From Deinococcus alpinitundrae (lineage in GTDB: Bacteria; Deinococcota; Deinococci; Deinococcales; Deinococcaceae): a stretch of DNA of 64,000 nt. The notes under the pieces were generated by a model. It did no database searches, was not told where the DNA came from, and saw nothing but the letters and a program-made list of their open reading frames with translations. Both the position numbers and the translations under genes were made by a program. Shown here one piece after another: positions 45,544-54,844 of this stretch; positions within the stretch are counted from its first letter, which is position 1; each line of letters begins with the position of its first letter. Where the stretch lies: positions 211,706 to 275,705 of the forward strand of contig NZ_WXZL01000003.1 of NCBI RefSeq assembly GCF_009982895.1, given 5' to 3'.

Positions 45544-48500
45544 TCAGGGAAACCCTTCCGGGACGCCTTTGTGCTCAAGCAAAGCCGCGCACTCGGGCAG
45601 CGCCAGCAGGGCGGCGCGCAGGCCGGGGTCGCCCAAGCGGGCGGCCAGGGCGCGGATCTCCGAGGCGGCCAGCTGCTTGCGCCGGACCGCCTCACCGCGC
45701 TGCCCGGCAGCCATCAGGGCCTGCACCAGGGCATGGTGGATAAAAAACGGCAGGCCTTCACGCAGCACCCCCCGGGTTTCGAGCAGCGCCGCCGCCGCCT
45801 GGGCGTCTCGCAGTGCCGCTTGCGGCTGATTGGAGTTCAGCTGGGCCGCGCTGCGCGCGACGAGCGCCGAGATCTGATCGGAAACCGCGCCGGTGGTGTG
45901 TGCCGCTGCCAGGGCGGTGTCCGCCGCCGGGATGGCCTGCGCGAACTGCTGATCGGCGACCAGCAGCGCCGCGTGCTGCGACAGGCAGTGACTCTCCAGC
46001 CGCAGGCTGCCCAGGGCCTGGGCGATCAGCCGGGCCTGTTCGAGGTCGCGCGCGGCCTGGCCGAGCTGCCCCAGGCCCTGCAGCGCGCACACCCGGGTGG
46101 TCAGTACGAAGCCTTCGAGCTGGCGGTACTCGCCGCGCTGAATCAGCACCAGCGCCTCGTCGAGATCCGTGAGCGCTCGAGCGAACTGGCCATAGAGATT
46201 GTTCAGGGTGGCGCGGTTGTTGAGTAGCCGGGCCGCCATGTACCCGCCCGCCCCGCGCGCCGTCAGGGCCAGCCCCTCGTTGTAGGCGCGCAGGGCACCC
46301 TCGGGGTCGAGCAGGGTGTCGCGCACGATGCCCAGCCAGTTGAGGGCCCCCATCAGGGCGGGCGGATCGAGTCGCCGCGCCACCCGCGCAGCCTCCTCAG
46401 CGCATTTCAGCGCCTGGGGGAAGTCTTCGAGGTAATAGGCGGCCTCGGCCAGGCACAGTTCGGCCTGGTAGGTGCCCCGGTCGCTGCCTGCCCGGCGCAG
46501 CAGCTCGCTGGCTTCGCGCGCCAGTGCGCCCGCCTGAACCGGCTGGCCCGCGAGCGACTGCACCCGCGAGCGCCCCAGCACCACCAGTCCCCGGTCGAGG
46601 TCACTGGTTGCCAACCGGGCAGCTTCGTTCAGGCTCTCGGTTTGCACCGTGTGCTCGCCCAGGGTATCGGCCAGGTTCGCGCGCTCGATCAGCCAGGCGG
46701 CCCGGCGTTCGTCGCTGCCCGGCAGCGCCTCCAGCGCCCGGTTGAGCAGGGTCAGGGCGCTGCGGGCGTCGTAGCGCTCGGCGGCTTGCCGGGCCGCCTG
46801 ACGCCACCACGCGGCGGCAGCCGCCGGGGTGTCGGTGAGCAGCTGGGCGATGGCCAGCGCGTCGCCGCCCTGGGCCATCAGGTTCTCGGCCAGTCGGCGG
46901 CGCAGCAACCCGGCGCGCTGCGGGCTCAGGGCTCCCTGAAGGGCGCGGCGGATCAGCGCGTGGGCAAAGCGGTAGGCCTGCCCTGCAGAGATCAGCAGGC
47001 CGGCTTCCTCGGCGCGCTCGAAAGCGGCCAAGGCGCTCCATTCATCCAGGGCGGTTGCTCCGATGAGTTCGCGCAGGGTAAAGGGTTCGTCGATCAAGCT
47101 GGCGGCGTCCAGCAGCCGCCGCGCTTCAGCGCCCAGCCGGTCGGCGCGCGCAGTGATGGCTGCCCCCACCGAGGCTGCCATCGGCAGCTCGGCGTAGTCG
47201 CTGGTGACCTCGTCGTAGGCGGTCTGCCACTGCCCGCCGCGCACCGTGATCACGCCGCTTTCGAGCAGGCCGCGCAGCGTCTGGACCACGAAGAGTGGGT
47301 TGCCGTCGGTTACGGCGTGCAGGCGCTGCGAGAAGAGTTCGCCCGACGACGTTCCGGACAGGGTACGCACCAGGCTCAGCAAATCGGCTTCGCTCAAAGC
47401 GCTCAGGTGCTCGGTGGTCAGGACCCCGGCGTGTGCCCAGGCCTCAAGGGCAGCCTGCGCAGCCTGGGCCGTGCTGAGTTCGCTGGGACGGGCGGTCAGC
47501 AGCAGCAGGACCGGGTAATTGCTGACCAGCCGGGCGCAGACTTCCAGGGTGGTGTCGTCGAACCACTGGACGTCGTCGAGAATCAAGCTGCCTCCCGGCC
47601 CGGCGCTGAGGGCAAGGGCATGGGTCAGCGCGGCCAGAAAGCGGGGGCGGCCTGCGGGCAAGGTGTCGGCGGGCAAGCGCACGCTGCTCAGTTCCGGCAG
47701 CAACCGGGCCAGTTCACCGCGCCAGGGTTCTTCCAGCTGGTCGAGGCGGCCTGCTTTCAAGCTCTGGCGCAAGGCTCCTTCCAGCGGAGCCAGCGGTGTG
47801 GCGCGCGCCAGCTCGGTGCCGTGCAGGGTCAGCGCGCCGCCCCGCAGGGCCGCGAGTTCGTCGGCGAGCCGGGTTTTGCCCACGCCGGATTCGCCGATCA
47901 GCAGCACCACGCCGCTCTCCAGCGGGCGCAGCCGCTTCAGCGCCGCTTCGCGTCCGGTCAGTGGCAACAGGCCTCGGTCCAGCTGCCGCTGCGGCTCGGC
48001 GCTCGTCGGCGCGGTTCGTCCCAGGCCTTCCCGGATGGCGCGGGCCAGCGCCGCCGTTTCCGGCAAAGGCTCCAGTTCCAAATCGCGGGCCAGCGCCGCC
48101 TGGCAGCGTGCGTAGCGGCTCAGCGCCTGGTCGCGCTCTCCCAGACGGGCGTGCAGGCGCATGACCTCGCGGCAGGCTTCCTCGTTGAGTTCATCCTGGC
48201 CGAGCAGGGTCAGCCAGCTGTGCAGGGCCGCGCGCAGATCGCCCGCCGCCTCCAGCGCTGCCGCGTGGCTGCGCAGCCCCTCGGCGCGCCGGGCCTCCAG
48301 ACCTTCTCGCCGGGCCCGCAGCCACTCCTCGAAGGAAGGTCCCCCGGACGCTCCGGCCAGCAGTTCGCCCCGGTAGAGGCGCTCGGCTCCTGTGACGTCT
48401 CCGGCGCGCAGCAGCCGCTCGTAGTGCTCGACGTCGCAGGGCAGGCCCCGGTAGCTGACCTGGCGTTTGCTGACCTCCAGCACCTCGGCGGCGGGTGAGC

Positions 48501-48732
48501 GGCCCAGGCGGTAAAGTTCCGCGCGCAAATTGCCGCGCGCCTGCTCTTCTCCGGCGTCGTCCCACAGCAGGTTGGCGAGGGTGCCCCGGTCTGCCGGGCC
48601 GTCGAGCGCCAGGTAAGCGAGTAACCACAGCCCCTTGCGGGTCGGCAGGTGGATCGGCGTGCCGCCCAGCTGCGCCTGGGGCACCCCCAGCAGCCGCAGC
48701 TCAAGCGCGGTGGATGAAGGCTGCGGCTCCAC
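45544..48732 (-). CDS. BTAD/AAA ATPase/TPR transcriptional regulator (AfsR/SARP-like)
   Basis: I start this at the GTG at 48732, giving 1062 residues; the open frame runs on to 48948 but that part is low-complexity and has no ribosome binding site. Order of domains: a winged-helix-like N-terminus (LELRLLGVPQAQLGGTPIHL, GLWLLAYLALDGPADRGTL), a bacterial transcriptional activation domain (AALHSWLTLLGQDELNEEAC, ALSRYARCQAAL), a P-loop ATPase (LLIGESGVGKTRLADEL near residue 260, LILDDVQWFDDTTL as Walker B) and a long C-terminal array of TPR-like helices. Such regulators sense signals and activate nearby genes. It is convergent with the secreted-protein genes. The target is unknown. Confidence 0.88.
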   Translation of the reverse strand: MEPQPSSTALELRLLGVPQAQLGGTPIHLPTRKGLWLLAYLALDGPADRGTLANLLWDDAGEEQARGNLRAELYRLGRSPAAEVLEVSKRQVSYRGLPCDVEHYERLLRAGDVTGAERLYRGELLAGASGGPSFEEWLRARREGLEARRAEGLRSHAAALEAAGDLRAALHSWLTLLGQDELNEEACREVMRLHARLGERDQALSRYARCQAALARDLELEPLPETAALARAIREGLGRTAPTSAEPQRQLDRGLLPLTGREAALKRLRPLESGVVLLIGESGVGKTRLADELAALRGGALTLHGTELARATPLAPLEGALRQSLKAGRLDQLEEPWRGELARLLPELSSVRLPADTLPAGRPRFLAALTHALALSAGPGGSLILDDVQWFDDTTLEVCARLVSNYPVLLLLTARPSELSTAQAAQAALEAWAHAGVLTTEHLSALSEADLLSLVRTLSGTSSGELFSQRLHAVTDGNPLFVVQTLRGLLESGVITVRGGQWQTAYDEVTSDYAELPMAASVGAAITARADRLGAEARRLLDAASLIDEPFTLRELIGATALDEWSALAAFERAEEAGLLISAGQAYRFAHALIRRALQGALSPQRAGLLRRRLAENLMAQGGDALAIAQLLTDTPAAAAAWWRQAARQAAERYDARSALTLLNRALEALPGSDERRAAWLIERANLADTLGEHTVQTESLNEAARLATSDLDRGLVVLGRSRVQSLAGQPVQAGALAREASELLRRAGSDRGTYQAELCLAEAAYYLEDFPQALKCAEEAARVARRLDPPALMGALNWLGIVRDTLLDPEGALRAYNEGLALTARGAGGYMAARLLNNRATLNNLYGQFARALTDLDEALVLIQRGEYRQLEGFVLTTRVCALQGLGQLGQAARDLEQARLIAQALGSLRLESHCLSQHAALLVADQQFAQAIPAADTALAAAHTTGAVSDQISALVARSAAQLNSNQPQAALRDAQAAAALLETRGVLREGLPFFIHHALVQALMAAGQRGEAVRRKQLAASEIRALAARLGDPGLRAALLALPECAALLEHKGVPEGFP

Positions 48733-49008
48733 GGCTGGCCTTACCTGTTCACCGGAGCGGCGCCTGAACCGGGCCGCGCCTGCTCTGACCAGCCACCAGT
48801 GAGCGCGCAGAGCGGGGGCTCGCGACCTGACGTTCTGGCGACCCGGCTGACCGGCGATGGTTGCATCGTTTCCCCCTGAGGCTCCTCGCACGAAGGTCGC
48901 CCGCTCCGGTTCGCCGGGCGGTGAGCGGTCCCCGGCCGGGCCGTTCAACTTGATTTTAAAGAGTCAGCGTCCGGTGAGCGCAACAGGGATGCGGCGTCGA
49001 ACTGGTCT

Positions 49009-50052
49009 TCAGCGTAAATAAGCCAGCAACAGCGCGACGCCCGCTTCCAGGTCGCTGATGTGCACCGCCTCGGTGACGCTGTGGATGTAGCGGGTCGGCA
49101 AGCTCAGGGTCAGGGTCGGCACGCCTTCCCGGCTGAGCTGGATGGCCCCGCCGTCGGTGCCGCCGAGGGACAGGACTTCGAGCTGATAGGCGACGCCCTC
49201 GCGCTCGGCCAGATCCACGAACTCGTCGACCAGCCAGCGGGTGCTGATCATGCTGCTGTCGTAGACCTTGATGCCGATGCCATCGCCCATCCGGGTCACG
49301 GCCTCGTCGGCCTCAACGCCCGGCGTATCGACGGCCAGGGTCACGTCCAGCCCGATGCCGATGGTGGGCTGCACCGCGTAGGCGGCGGTGGACGCGCCCC
49401 GCAGGCCGACTTCCTCCTGGGTACTGAAGACGGCGTAGACGTCGTGGCGCGGCGCTTGCTGGAGCTGACGCAGCACTTCGAGCTGCATGAAGACGCTCGC
49501 GCGGTCATCCATCGCTTTGCCGACGATGAGCTGCCCCATCCGTCTGGCCCGCTGGTCGAGCGTGACCATGTCGCCGACGCGTACCTGCTGGCGTACTTCG
49601 GGTCCGCTCAGGCCCAGGTCCACGAAGAAAGACTTGAGTTCCGGTACCTTGGCGCGGTCCTCGGGACTGGAGATGTGAATGGGGCGGCCCCCCGGCGTGA
49701 GCACGCCTGGCAACGCCGCCTCGCGGGTCTGCACCGTGACGTTGCGGGCAAACAGATTGCGCGGATCGAAGCCGCCCAGTGCCTGTACCCGCAGAAAGCC
49801 CCGCTCGTCGATATGCCGCACCAGGAATCCGATCTCGTCCATGTGGGCGCTCAGCATGACCCGCTCGCGCACTTCGCCTTCCTGCGGTTCGCGCCCCGCC
49901 CGGAAGGCGATCAGGTTGCCCATGGCGTCGGTGCGGACCTCGTCGGCCAGCCCGCTCAATTCACGCTTGACGTATTCGCGCACGGCGTCTTCGCGTCCCG
50001 GAACACCGTTGAGGTTGGAGAGTTCAAGCAGTCGGTCAAGGTTGAGATTCAT
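49009..50052 (-). CDS. M42 family metallopeptidase (glutamyl aminopeptidase/tetrahedral aminopeptidase type)
   Basis: This 347-residue protein is an M42 aminopeptidase. The dizinc ligands are seen in VMLSAHMDEIGFLV (His, Asp), GKAMDDRASVFMQLE (Asp), FSTQEEVGLRGAS (catalytic Glu and metal Glu), IGLDVTLAVDTPG (Asp) and RYIHSVTEAVHISDLE (His). It opens with NLDRLLELSNLNGVPGREDA, typical of the family, which forms large tetrahedral dodecamers in the cytoplasm and trims peptides. Length is normal. It lies about 280 bases from the regulator and does not obviously share a function with it. Confidence 0.94.
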   Translation of the reverse strand: MNLNLDRLLELSNLNGVPGREDAVREYVKRELSGLADEVRTDAMGNLIAFRAGREPQEGEVRERVMLSAHMDEIGFLVRHIDERGFLRVQALGGFDPRNLFARNVTVQTREAALPGVLTPGGRPIHISSPEDRAKVPELKSFFVDLGLSGPEVRQQVRVGDMVTLDQRARRMGQLIVGKAMDDRASVFMQLEVLRQLQQAPRHDVYAVFSTQEEVGLRGASTAAYAVQPTIGIGLDVTLAVDTPGVEADEAVTRMGDGIGIKVYDSSMISTRWLVDEFVDLAEREGVAYQLEVLSLGGTDGGAIQLSREGVPTLTLSLPTRYIHSVTEAVHISDLEAGVALLLAYLR

Positions 50053-50162
50053 AGCTCCAGTCTAGTCAAAGATGGACGCATGGAAGCGGGGGCCGGGGCG
50101 AGTGGGTGTCGTTCCGTAGGCAATATCACCACAAGGGAGCTTTCGCCTCGATTGACTTGAAC

Positions 50163-50178
50163 GGTTCTGGCAAGTTAA
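50163..50178 (+). repeat. IS-end-like repeat, copy 1 (GGTTCTGGCAAGTTAA)
   Basis: This 16-base sequence recurs with slight change at 58780-58794, 58959-58975 and, inverted and shorter, at 63511-63522, always beside insertion-sequence debris. A terminal inverted repeat of a mobile element is the likely origin. Confidence 0.45.
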
Positions 50179-50454
50179 CCAGACGTCATGTGGAACATGT
50201 GTCCAGACTTTCCCACACTCGAAGTCAAGTGCAGGCAATCCCCCTTCAATTGCCTTAACTATTACGTCAGAAAACGTATTGCTCACCGTTTATTCGCCAT
50301 GTACTTATAAAAATAAAGTGACATGAGTCACAAGACACTCAACTTGCCAGAACCCACTGACCTGCAGGAATCTGGGGATCCGGCATTTCGGAATACGCCG
50401 ATCTGTGGGCGAAGCAAAACCCCGGCTGCAACAGCTGATGACGGCTGCCGCTCT

Positions 50455-50483
50455 CGAGGTGATCCGCAGCGCGGATCACCTCG
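50455..50483. repeat. Perfect 13-base hairpin with three-base loop
   Basis: CGAGGTGATCCGC (50455-50467) and GCGGATCACCTCG (50471-50483) form a perfect stem around AGC. It is very stable, is not followed by a T-run and is not near the end of any gene. Possible roles are a structural recognition site of a mobile element or a repetitive extragenic palindrome. I found no second copy in the window. Confidence 0.55.
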
Positions 50484-50573
50484 CTGGCTGCCCAAGGGCA
50501 ACCACCTGTGTGACAGCTTTTGAACGCATCCTTTCTCCCGCCGCCTGAGTAAGCCAGCGGTATCGAACTTAAT

Positions 50574-50712
50574 GGACCATTCGCGAAGAGTTTCGTGACT
50601 GACCTGGATGCCGCGCTGATGTAGCAATTCCTGGACGCCCCGATCGCTCAGGGGAAAGCGGTGGTACAGCTTCCTGGGCGTGCTGGATGATCGCCATCGG
50701 AAACCGGTGGCG
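50574..50712 (-). pseudogene. IS6-family transposase N-terminal fragment (left copy)
   Basis: On the minus strand the sequence reads CHRFPMAIIQHA, then after a frameshift FPLSDRGVQELLHQRG and IQVSHETLREWSIKF, the start of an IS6/IS240-type transposase. Similarity ends near 50574, so only the N-terminal helix-turn-helix region survives. It is similar but not identical in DNA to the right-hand copy at 60597-61308, which is in the opposite orientation. The fabF stop lies about 45 bases beyond it. Confidence 0.7.
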
Positions 50713-50757
50713 GCAGGGCGTTCCTTCGATCACGGTGGTCAGCCTATCCCAATCTGA

Positions 50758-52047
50758 TTAAGGCAACACAACGCCTGTTGGGGCGCGAAACACCAGGGCG
50801 GCGGTATGTCCGCCGAACGCGAACGAGTTCGACAGGGCATGCCGGACACGGTGCTCACGCGCCTGATTGGGCACGAAGTCCAGCATCAGTTCCGGATCCG
50901 GCTCATGCAGGTTGATGGTCGGCGGGACGAGGCCTGAAGCGATGGCCTGCACGGTAGCGATGGCCTCTATGGCCCCCGAGGCGCCCAGGCTGTGCCCGGT
51001 CATGCTCTTGGTGCTCGAAATGAGCAGGTGTGGGGCGTGTCCACCGAAAACCTCCCGTATGGCAAGCACTTCGGCCCGGTCTCCAGCGGGAGTTGAGGTG
51101 GCGTGCGCGTTGAGGTAATCAATCACCTCCGGGACAACACCGGCATCTTTCAACGCCCGGCGCATCGCCTGGGCCGCTCCACGTCCCTGGGGGTGGGGAT
51201 TGGCGATGTGATGTGCGTCCGTCGCTCGCCCGAACCCCATGACCTCAGCGTAGATCCGCGCCGACCTCGCCTGGGCGTGCTCCAGGACCTCCAGCACCAG
51301 CACACCCGCTCCTTCCGAGAGGACGAAGCCGTTTCGGCCTGCAGAGAATGGACGACTCGCTGCTTCAGGCATGTCATTGTTTGTGGACAAGGCTTTCATT
51401 ACGGCGAACGCACTGACACCCAAGGGCGTCACCAGGGCATCCGCGCCTCCCGCGAGGATCACGTCGGCCTCACCGTACTGGATCAGCCGCAATGCCGTGC
51501 CGATAGCGTCTGCACCTGTGATGCAGGCTGTAGCGGAGGCCGTACTGGGACCTTGCAAGCCGTACCGGATGGCGACGTGCGCCGTCGCGGCATTTGCCAT
51601 GAGCATCGGGATGAAAAAGGGACTGACCCGGGACAGGCCGCGCTCGAAGGCCACCCTGCTCTGGGCCTCCCAGGTCTCCATCCCGCCAATGGAACTGCCG
51701 ATCACGACGCCGGCCCGTTCAGGATCAAGGATCGTTGGATCCAGGTGGGCATCCTCGAGGGCCAGGTCTGCCGCGACAAGAGCGAGTTGCGCGAACCGGT
51801 CAAGGCGCTTTCCTTCTCGGGGATCGATCCAGCGCGTCAGGTTTACGTCCACCTCACCCGCAATCTGCACGGGCAGCTCAGAAGCATCAAACCGGGTAAT
51901 CCGGCGCACGCCACTGTGTCCACAGCGCTGAGCGTCATGGAAGGCAGAAGCACCCACGCCAATAGGGGTGACGGGACCGAGGCCCGTGATGACCACGCGC
52001 CGCCGAGGAGGCTGCCCCGCAGGTATCTCCAGGTCAGAACGCATCAT
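50758..52047 (-). CDS. 3-oxoacyl-[acyl-carrier-protein] synthase II (FabF/KAS II type)
   Basis: This 429-residue condensing enzyme has the catalytic cysteine in GPSTASATACITGADAIG, the first histidine in LNAHATSTPAGD, the lysine/histidine pair in STKSMTGHSLGASGA, and the C-terminal NSFAFGGHTAALVF. It opens RRVVITGLGPVTPIGVGA. All residues needed for acyl-ACP/malonyl-ACP condensation are present. Two adjacent ATGs (52047 and 52044) could serve as start; the open frame upstream lacks homology. It ends next to an IS6 fragment. It differs from a housekeeping fabF by lying in a mobile-element-bracketed cluster with a reductase and exporter rather than with acpP and fabG. Confidence 0.92.
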   Translation of the reverse strand: MMRSDLEIPAGQPPRRRVVITGLGPVTPIGVGASAFHDAQRCGHSGVRRITRFDASELPVQIAGEVDVNLTRWIDPREGKRLDRFAQLALVAADLALEDAHLDPTILDPERAGVVIGSSIGGMETWEAQSRVAFERGLSRVSPFFIPMLMANAATAHVAIRYGLQGPSTASATACITGADAIGTALRLIQYGEADVILAGGADALVTPLGVSAFAVMKALSTNNDMPEAASRPFSAGRNGFVLSEGAGVLVLEVLEHAQARSARIYAEVMGFGRATDAHHIANPHPQGRGAAQAMRRALKDAGVVPEVIDYLNAHATSTPAGDRAEVLAIREVFGGHAPHLLISSTKSMTGHSLGASGAIEAIATVQAIASGLVPPTINLHEPDPELMLDFVPNQAREHRVRHALSNSFAFGGHTAALVFRAPTGVVLP

Positions 52048-52163
52048 CTTGAGTCTGTGCAGAGGAGGAGACGGAGCGGTGCCGGGCCACAGGGCAACGG
52101 ACTCGACCCGTTTCAAGCTGGGCTGCGGGACGGGCGGTGAGGAACAAAGACATACGGCTCCTT

Positions 52164-52604
52164 TCAGAGATTCAGATGGATGAAGGCTGAGATGGCTTCG
52201 TCGGTCGCCCAGTCCACGGCCGCATCCAGCAGTACCTGAGGAATGGGACCCAGCGTTGCCCCGTCCCCGGACAAGAACATCCCGCTCTCCTCTACGACAG
52301 CGACCTCGATCTGGTCGTTCAGGAAAGTGGTTCGGGCCTGCCACTGCCTCTCCCCCAGCCAGGTGAAGGCAAAGTGACCCATGAGCAGGGCACCTGCGCA
52401 GCGCGTCAAAATCTGAACCGAAACCGAGGTGGCGTACAGCGGGACTGGCCGCCCGGAAGCGAGCAGAGTGGCGTGTTCCCGCAGCCCCTCAGCCTGGGAA
52501 GCCCATGCGCTGGGGGAAGGCTCTCCATGAGGGCCGCACTGCGCTGGCCTGAAGGTGACGGCCGCCGTCAGGGGAAGAAGCCGTGTGTTGGGTATGGACA
52601 TCAT
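52164..52604 (-). CDS. Hypothetical protein, 146 residues, in the lipid-gene cluster
   Basis: This 146-residue frame starts at ATG 52604 with AAGGAT upstream. The product has no signal peptide. Its second half is beta-rich (GALLMGHFAFTWLGERQWQA, RTTFLNDQIEVAVVEESGMF) and ends with a helix (QVLLDAAVDWATDEAISAF). I do not recognise the family. It lies 116 bases upstream of fabF on the same strand and is probably co-transcribed with it, so an accessory role such as an acyl-binding or ACP-interacting protein is possible but unsupported. Confidence 0.55.
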   Translation of the reverse strand: MMSIPNTRLLPLTAAVTFRPAQCGPHGEPSPSAWASQAEGLREHATLLASGRPVPLYATSVSVQILTRCAGALLMGHFAFTWLGERQWQARTTFLNDQIEVAVVEESGMFLSGDGATLGPIPQVLLDAAVDWATDEAISAFIHLNL

Positions 52605-53185
52605 CCAATCCTTATGGGCAGCGAACGATAAAGCCGTCTTGGCGTCATGCTTCTTGCCCTGCGCATCACAAGGGCGTGATTTGCAGCGGCAGAGTGGGAG
52701 GGCTTGCGAACCAAGGCGTTAAGTTCACGGTAGGGGTATTCGCTGCAAGTCGGGTTGGACGTCGGGTAAAAGGGTTCATTCCAATCCTTTTCAGATCAGT
52801 CAGTCTATTTTTTAGGCAAACAGCTCAGGTGTGTAGAGAAGCGAACGTCCTTTGGAGGTGCAGAACCCGACGGGGTTCCCTAGAGCCCAGATGTTCAGCG
52901 CCCTGCGGATCGAACGGGGGGTGATCGTCGGGAATCGGCGCCGGTGGAGTTTCGGCTCGGTCATAGGGATCAGCTGACCTCACCGTTTAACCGGCGTTCG
53001 TTCCTCAACCTTGAGTTGACGCTCCACCAGGTCCAGACAGAGCGTGCACCTCAGGAGAGATACGGTACCAACGGCCTGGGAAAGCGCTCGGTTGATTCGG
53101 GTGAGGTAAGCCAGGACCGTTTTCCTTGTGCTTCATGTACTTAGACGGCGCCCAGTCAGCAGGTCAATGACGTCAGTAGGGTTTG
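52605..53185. other. Intergenic region of about 580 bases, no clear gene
   Basis: Short open frames on both strands (for example 52583-52924 plus) have no motif or codon-like pattern. It must contain the promoter of the 146-residue gene and fabF, reading leftward. A 45-residue minus-strand frame near 52970-53110 looks protein-like but lacks a start. I see no repeat, tRNA or terminator. Confidence 0.4.
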
Positions 53186-54598
53186 TTACTCAACCGTGTC
53201 GCTTAAGCTGCTGGGCCGGGTGTCCACCGAGAGACACAGCAGGGCGGTGATCATGCACAGCACCGCCTCCCAGCCGAAAACGGTTCTGAACGCCGGGAGT
53301 TGCGGCGACGTGCTCCCCAGAAGAGCCACCGTCACGGCCACCCCAAGGACGGTGCCGATCTGACGAACGGCCTGATTGATCGCACTCCCCACCCCGAAGC
53401 GGGCTGGATTCAACCGGGAGACAGCGGCCGCCGACAGCGACGGCAACACCATGCCGGTGCCAAGACCGGTGAGCAGCAATGCGGGCAGCCAGTGAGTGAG
53501 ATACGCCGGCGTGAGGCCAGGCACCAGCAGGGTCCACACCGCGCCCGCCGCGAACACCAGACTCCCGCCGACCAGGAGGGATCGGTGGCCCAGCTGGGCG
53601 GCCAGCCGTCCCGAAACCACGGCGGTCGGAATGACCAGCAGCGGGCCAGGGAGGACGGCGACGCCCGCCGCCGCCAGAGAGAGGTGCCAGATCCCGGACA
53701 TGAATAGGAAGTACGAGAAGAACATCATAGAAAAGGCCATACCGAAGCTCATCGTGGCCAGATTCACGAAACGGTAGGTGGGATTGTCGAAGAGCGTGAG
53801 ATCGATCGCCGGAGCTGGGACCCGCCGCGCCCAGGCGACGAACCCGATAAGGGTGAGGATGCCCCCGATCAAGGAGCCCAGTACCGTTGCTGAGAGCCAA
53901 CCCAGCTCTTCCGAGCGCACCAGCCCCAGGGCGACGGCCCCCACGCCGACCATCAGCAGCAGGATGCCGACCACGTCCAGACGAGCTAGGGTGCCTTCTG
54001 GGGGGGTGGACTTCAGAAGACGGCTTGCACCCCACACCGAAATGACGCCCAACGGCAGGTTCAGGTAAAACGCCCAGGGCCAGCCGCCCAGTTCGATCAG
54101 CCATGAGCCGACGCTTGGCCCCACCGCCGCCCCCAGGGCGCTGACCGCCCCCCAGAGACTGACGGCCACGGCGCGGCGCTCGGGGGGAAAGGCGCCCAGC
54201 ACGACGGCCAGCGACGCAGGCAACAGCGCTGCTGCCCCGACAGCCTGCAGGGCACGGAAGACGATCAGGACCCAGACCTGACCGGACAACCCGCAGCCCA
54301 GCGAAGCGGCGAGGAAGATCACCAGACCAATCAGGAACATACGCTTACGGCCGTACAGATCGGCGAAGCGGCCAGCCGGGACGAGCAGGACGGCGTAGAC
54401 GACGGTGTACGCGTTGAGGATCCAGGAGAGATCGCTGGCCTGGGCCCCCGAAAAGTCTCGGGACAGAACGGGGAAGGCGGCGTACAGCACGGTGGCGTCA
54501 ATGGAGATCAGCAGTACGGCAATGCTGGCCGTCAGAAAGATCGGCCAGGGGGATGGGCTGATCTGGAGAGTCGGCTGGCCGGACGCACGCTGGGTCAC
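53186..54598 (-). CDS. MFS drug/lipid exporter, DHA2 (EmrB/QacA) family
   Basis: Starting at the GTG at 54598 (AGAGGG upstream) this is a 470-residue transporter with about 14 hydrophobic segments. It has LISIDATVLYAAFPVLSRDF in the first helix (motif D1 of DHA2), the loop motif GRFADLYGRKRMFLIGLVIF (motif A), and ALQAVGAAALLPASLAVVLG, GPSVGSWLIELGGWPWAFYL (motif C). These proteins export drugs, dyes or lipids using the proton gradient. It is transcribed with the SDR gene toward fabF. In this cluster it could export the lipid product or protect against it. Confidence 0.9.
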   Translation of the reverse strand: MTQRASGQPTLQISPSPWPIFLTASIAVLLISIDATVLYAAFPVLSRDFSGAQASDLSWILNAYTVVYAVLLVPAGRFADLYGRKRMFLIGLVIFLAASLGCGLSGQVWVLIVFRALQAVGAAALLPASLAVVLGAFPPERRAVAVSLWGAVSALGAAVGPSVGSWLIELGGWPWAFYLNLPLGVISVWGASRLLKSTPPEGTLARLDVVGILLLMVGVGAVALGLVRSEELGWLSATVLGSLIGGILTLIGFVAWARRVPAPAIDLTLFDNPTYRFVNLATMSFGMAFSMMFFSYFLFMSGIWHLSLAAAGVAVLPGPLLVIPTAVVSGRLAAQLGHRSLLVGGSLVFAAGAVWTLLVPGLTPAYLTHWLPALLLTGLGTGMVLPSLSAAAVSRLNPARFGVGSAINQAVRQIGTVLGVAVTVALLGSTSPQLPAFRTVFGWEAVLCMITALLCLSVDTRPSSLSDTVE

Positions 54599-54844
54599 GA
54601 GGATCCCTCTGGCGCCATGGTCGACCCCATGTGGACCTGAGGGGTGAGTGCATGAGCACCTGGGCGGAAAGAAGCGTTGGTTCTTATGGTGCTGGGCATG
54701 GATGGGGTCATGGGGCCTCCTTGGGGGCAACGTCATCAGCCTTCTCTCGGTTGTCTCCCTCTAACTGCTTGTATCTACTGAGGGTAAAACCATGAGGATG
54801 GCCTGTAAAAACAGCAGCAGGCGCAGCTTCGGCGGACCTGAGAT

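Larger units (their letters stand above)
50053..50573. other. Gene-free, A/T-richer region with IS-end-like repeat and hairpin
   Basis: No gene is supported here. GC content drops sharply. GGTTCTGGCAAGTTAA at 50163-50178 belongs to a small family of repeats described elsewhere in this window. A perfect 13-base hairpin lies at 50455-50483. The region leads into the IS6-family remnant and marks the left edge of the lipid-gene island. Confidence 0.5.

Noticed and set aside
46642..48498. 618-residue plus-strand open frame
   Set aside because: It is antisense to the BTAD/ATPase regulator whose P-loop and TPR helices are evident.
48733..48948. N-terminal extension of the BTAD regulator up to 48948
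   Set aside because: The stretch is low-complexity, starts at TTG without ribosome binding site, and precedes the conserved winged-helix domain; the GTG at 48732 is preferred.
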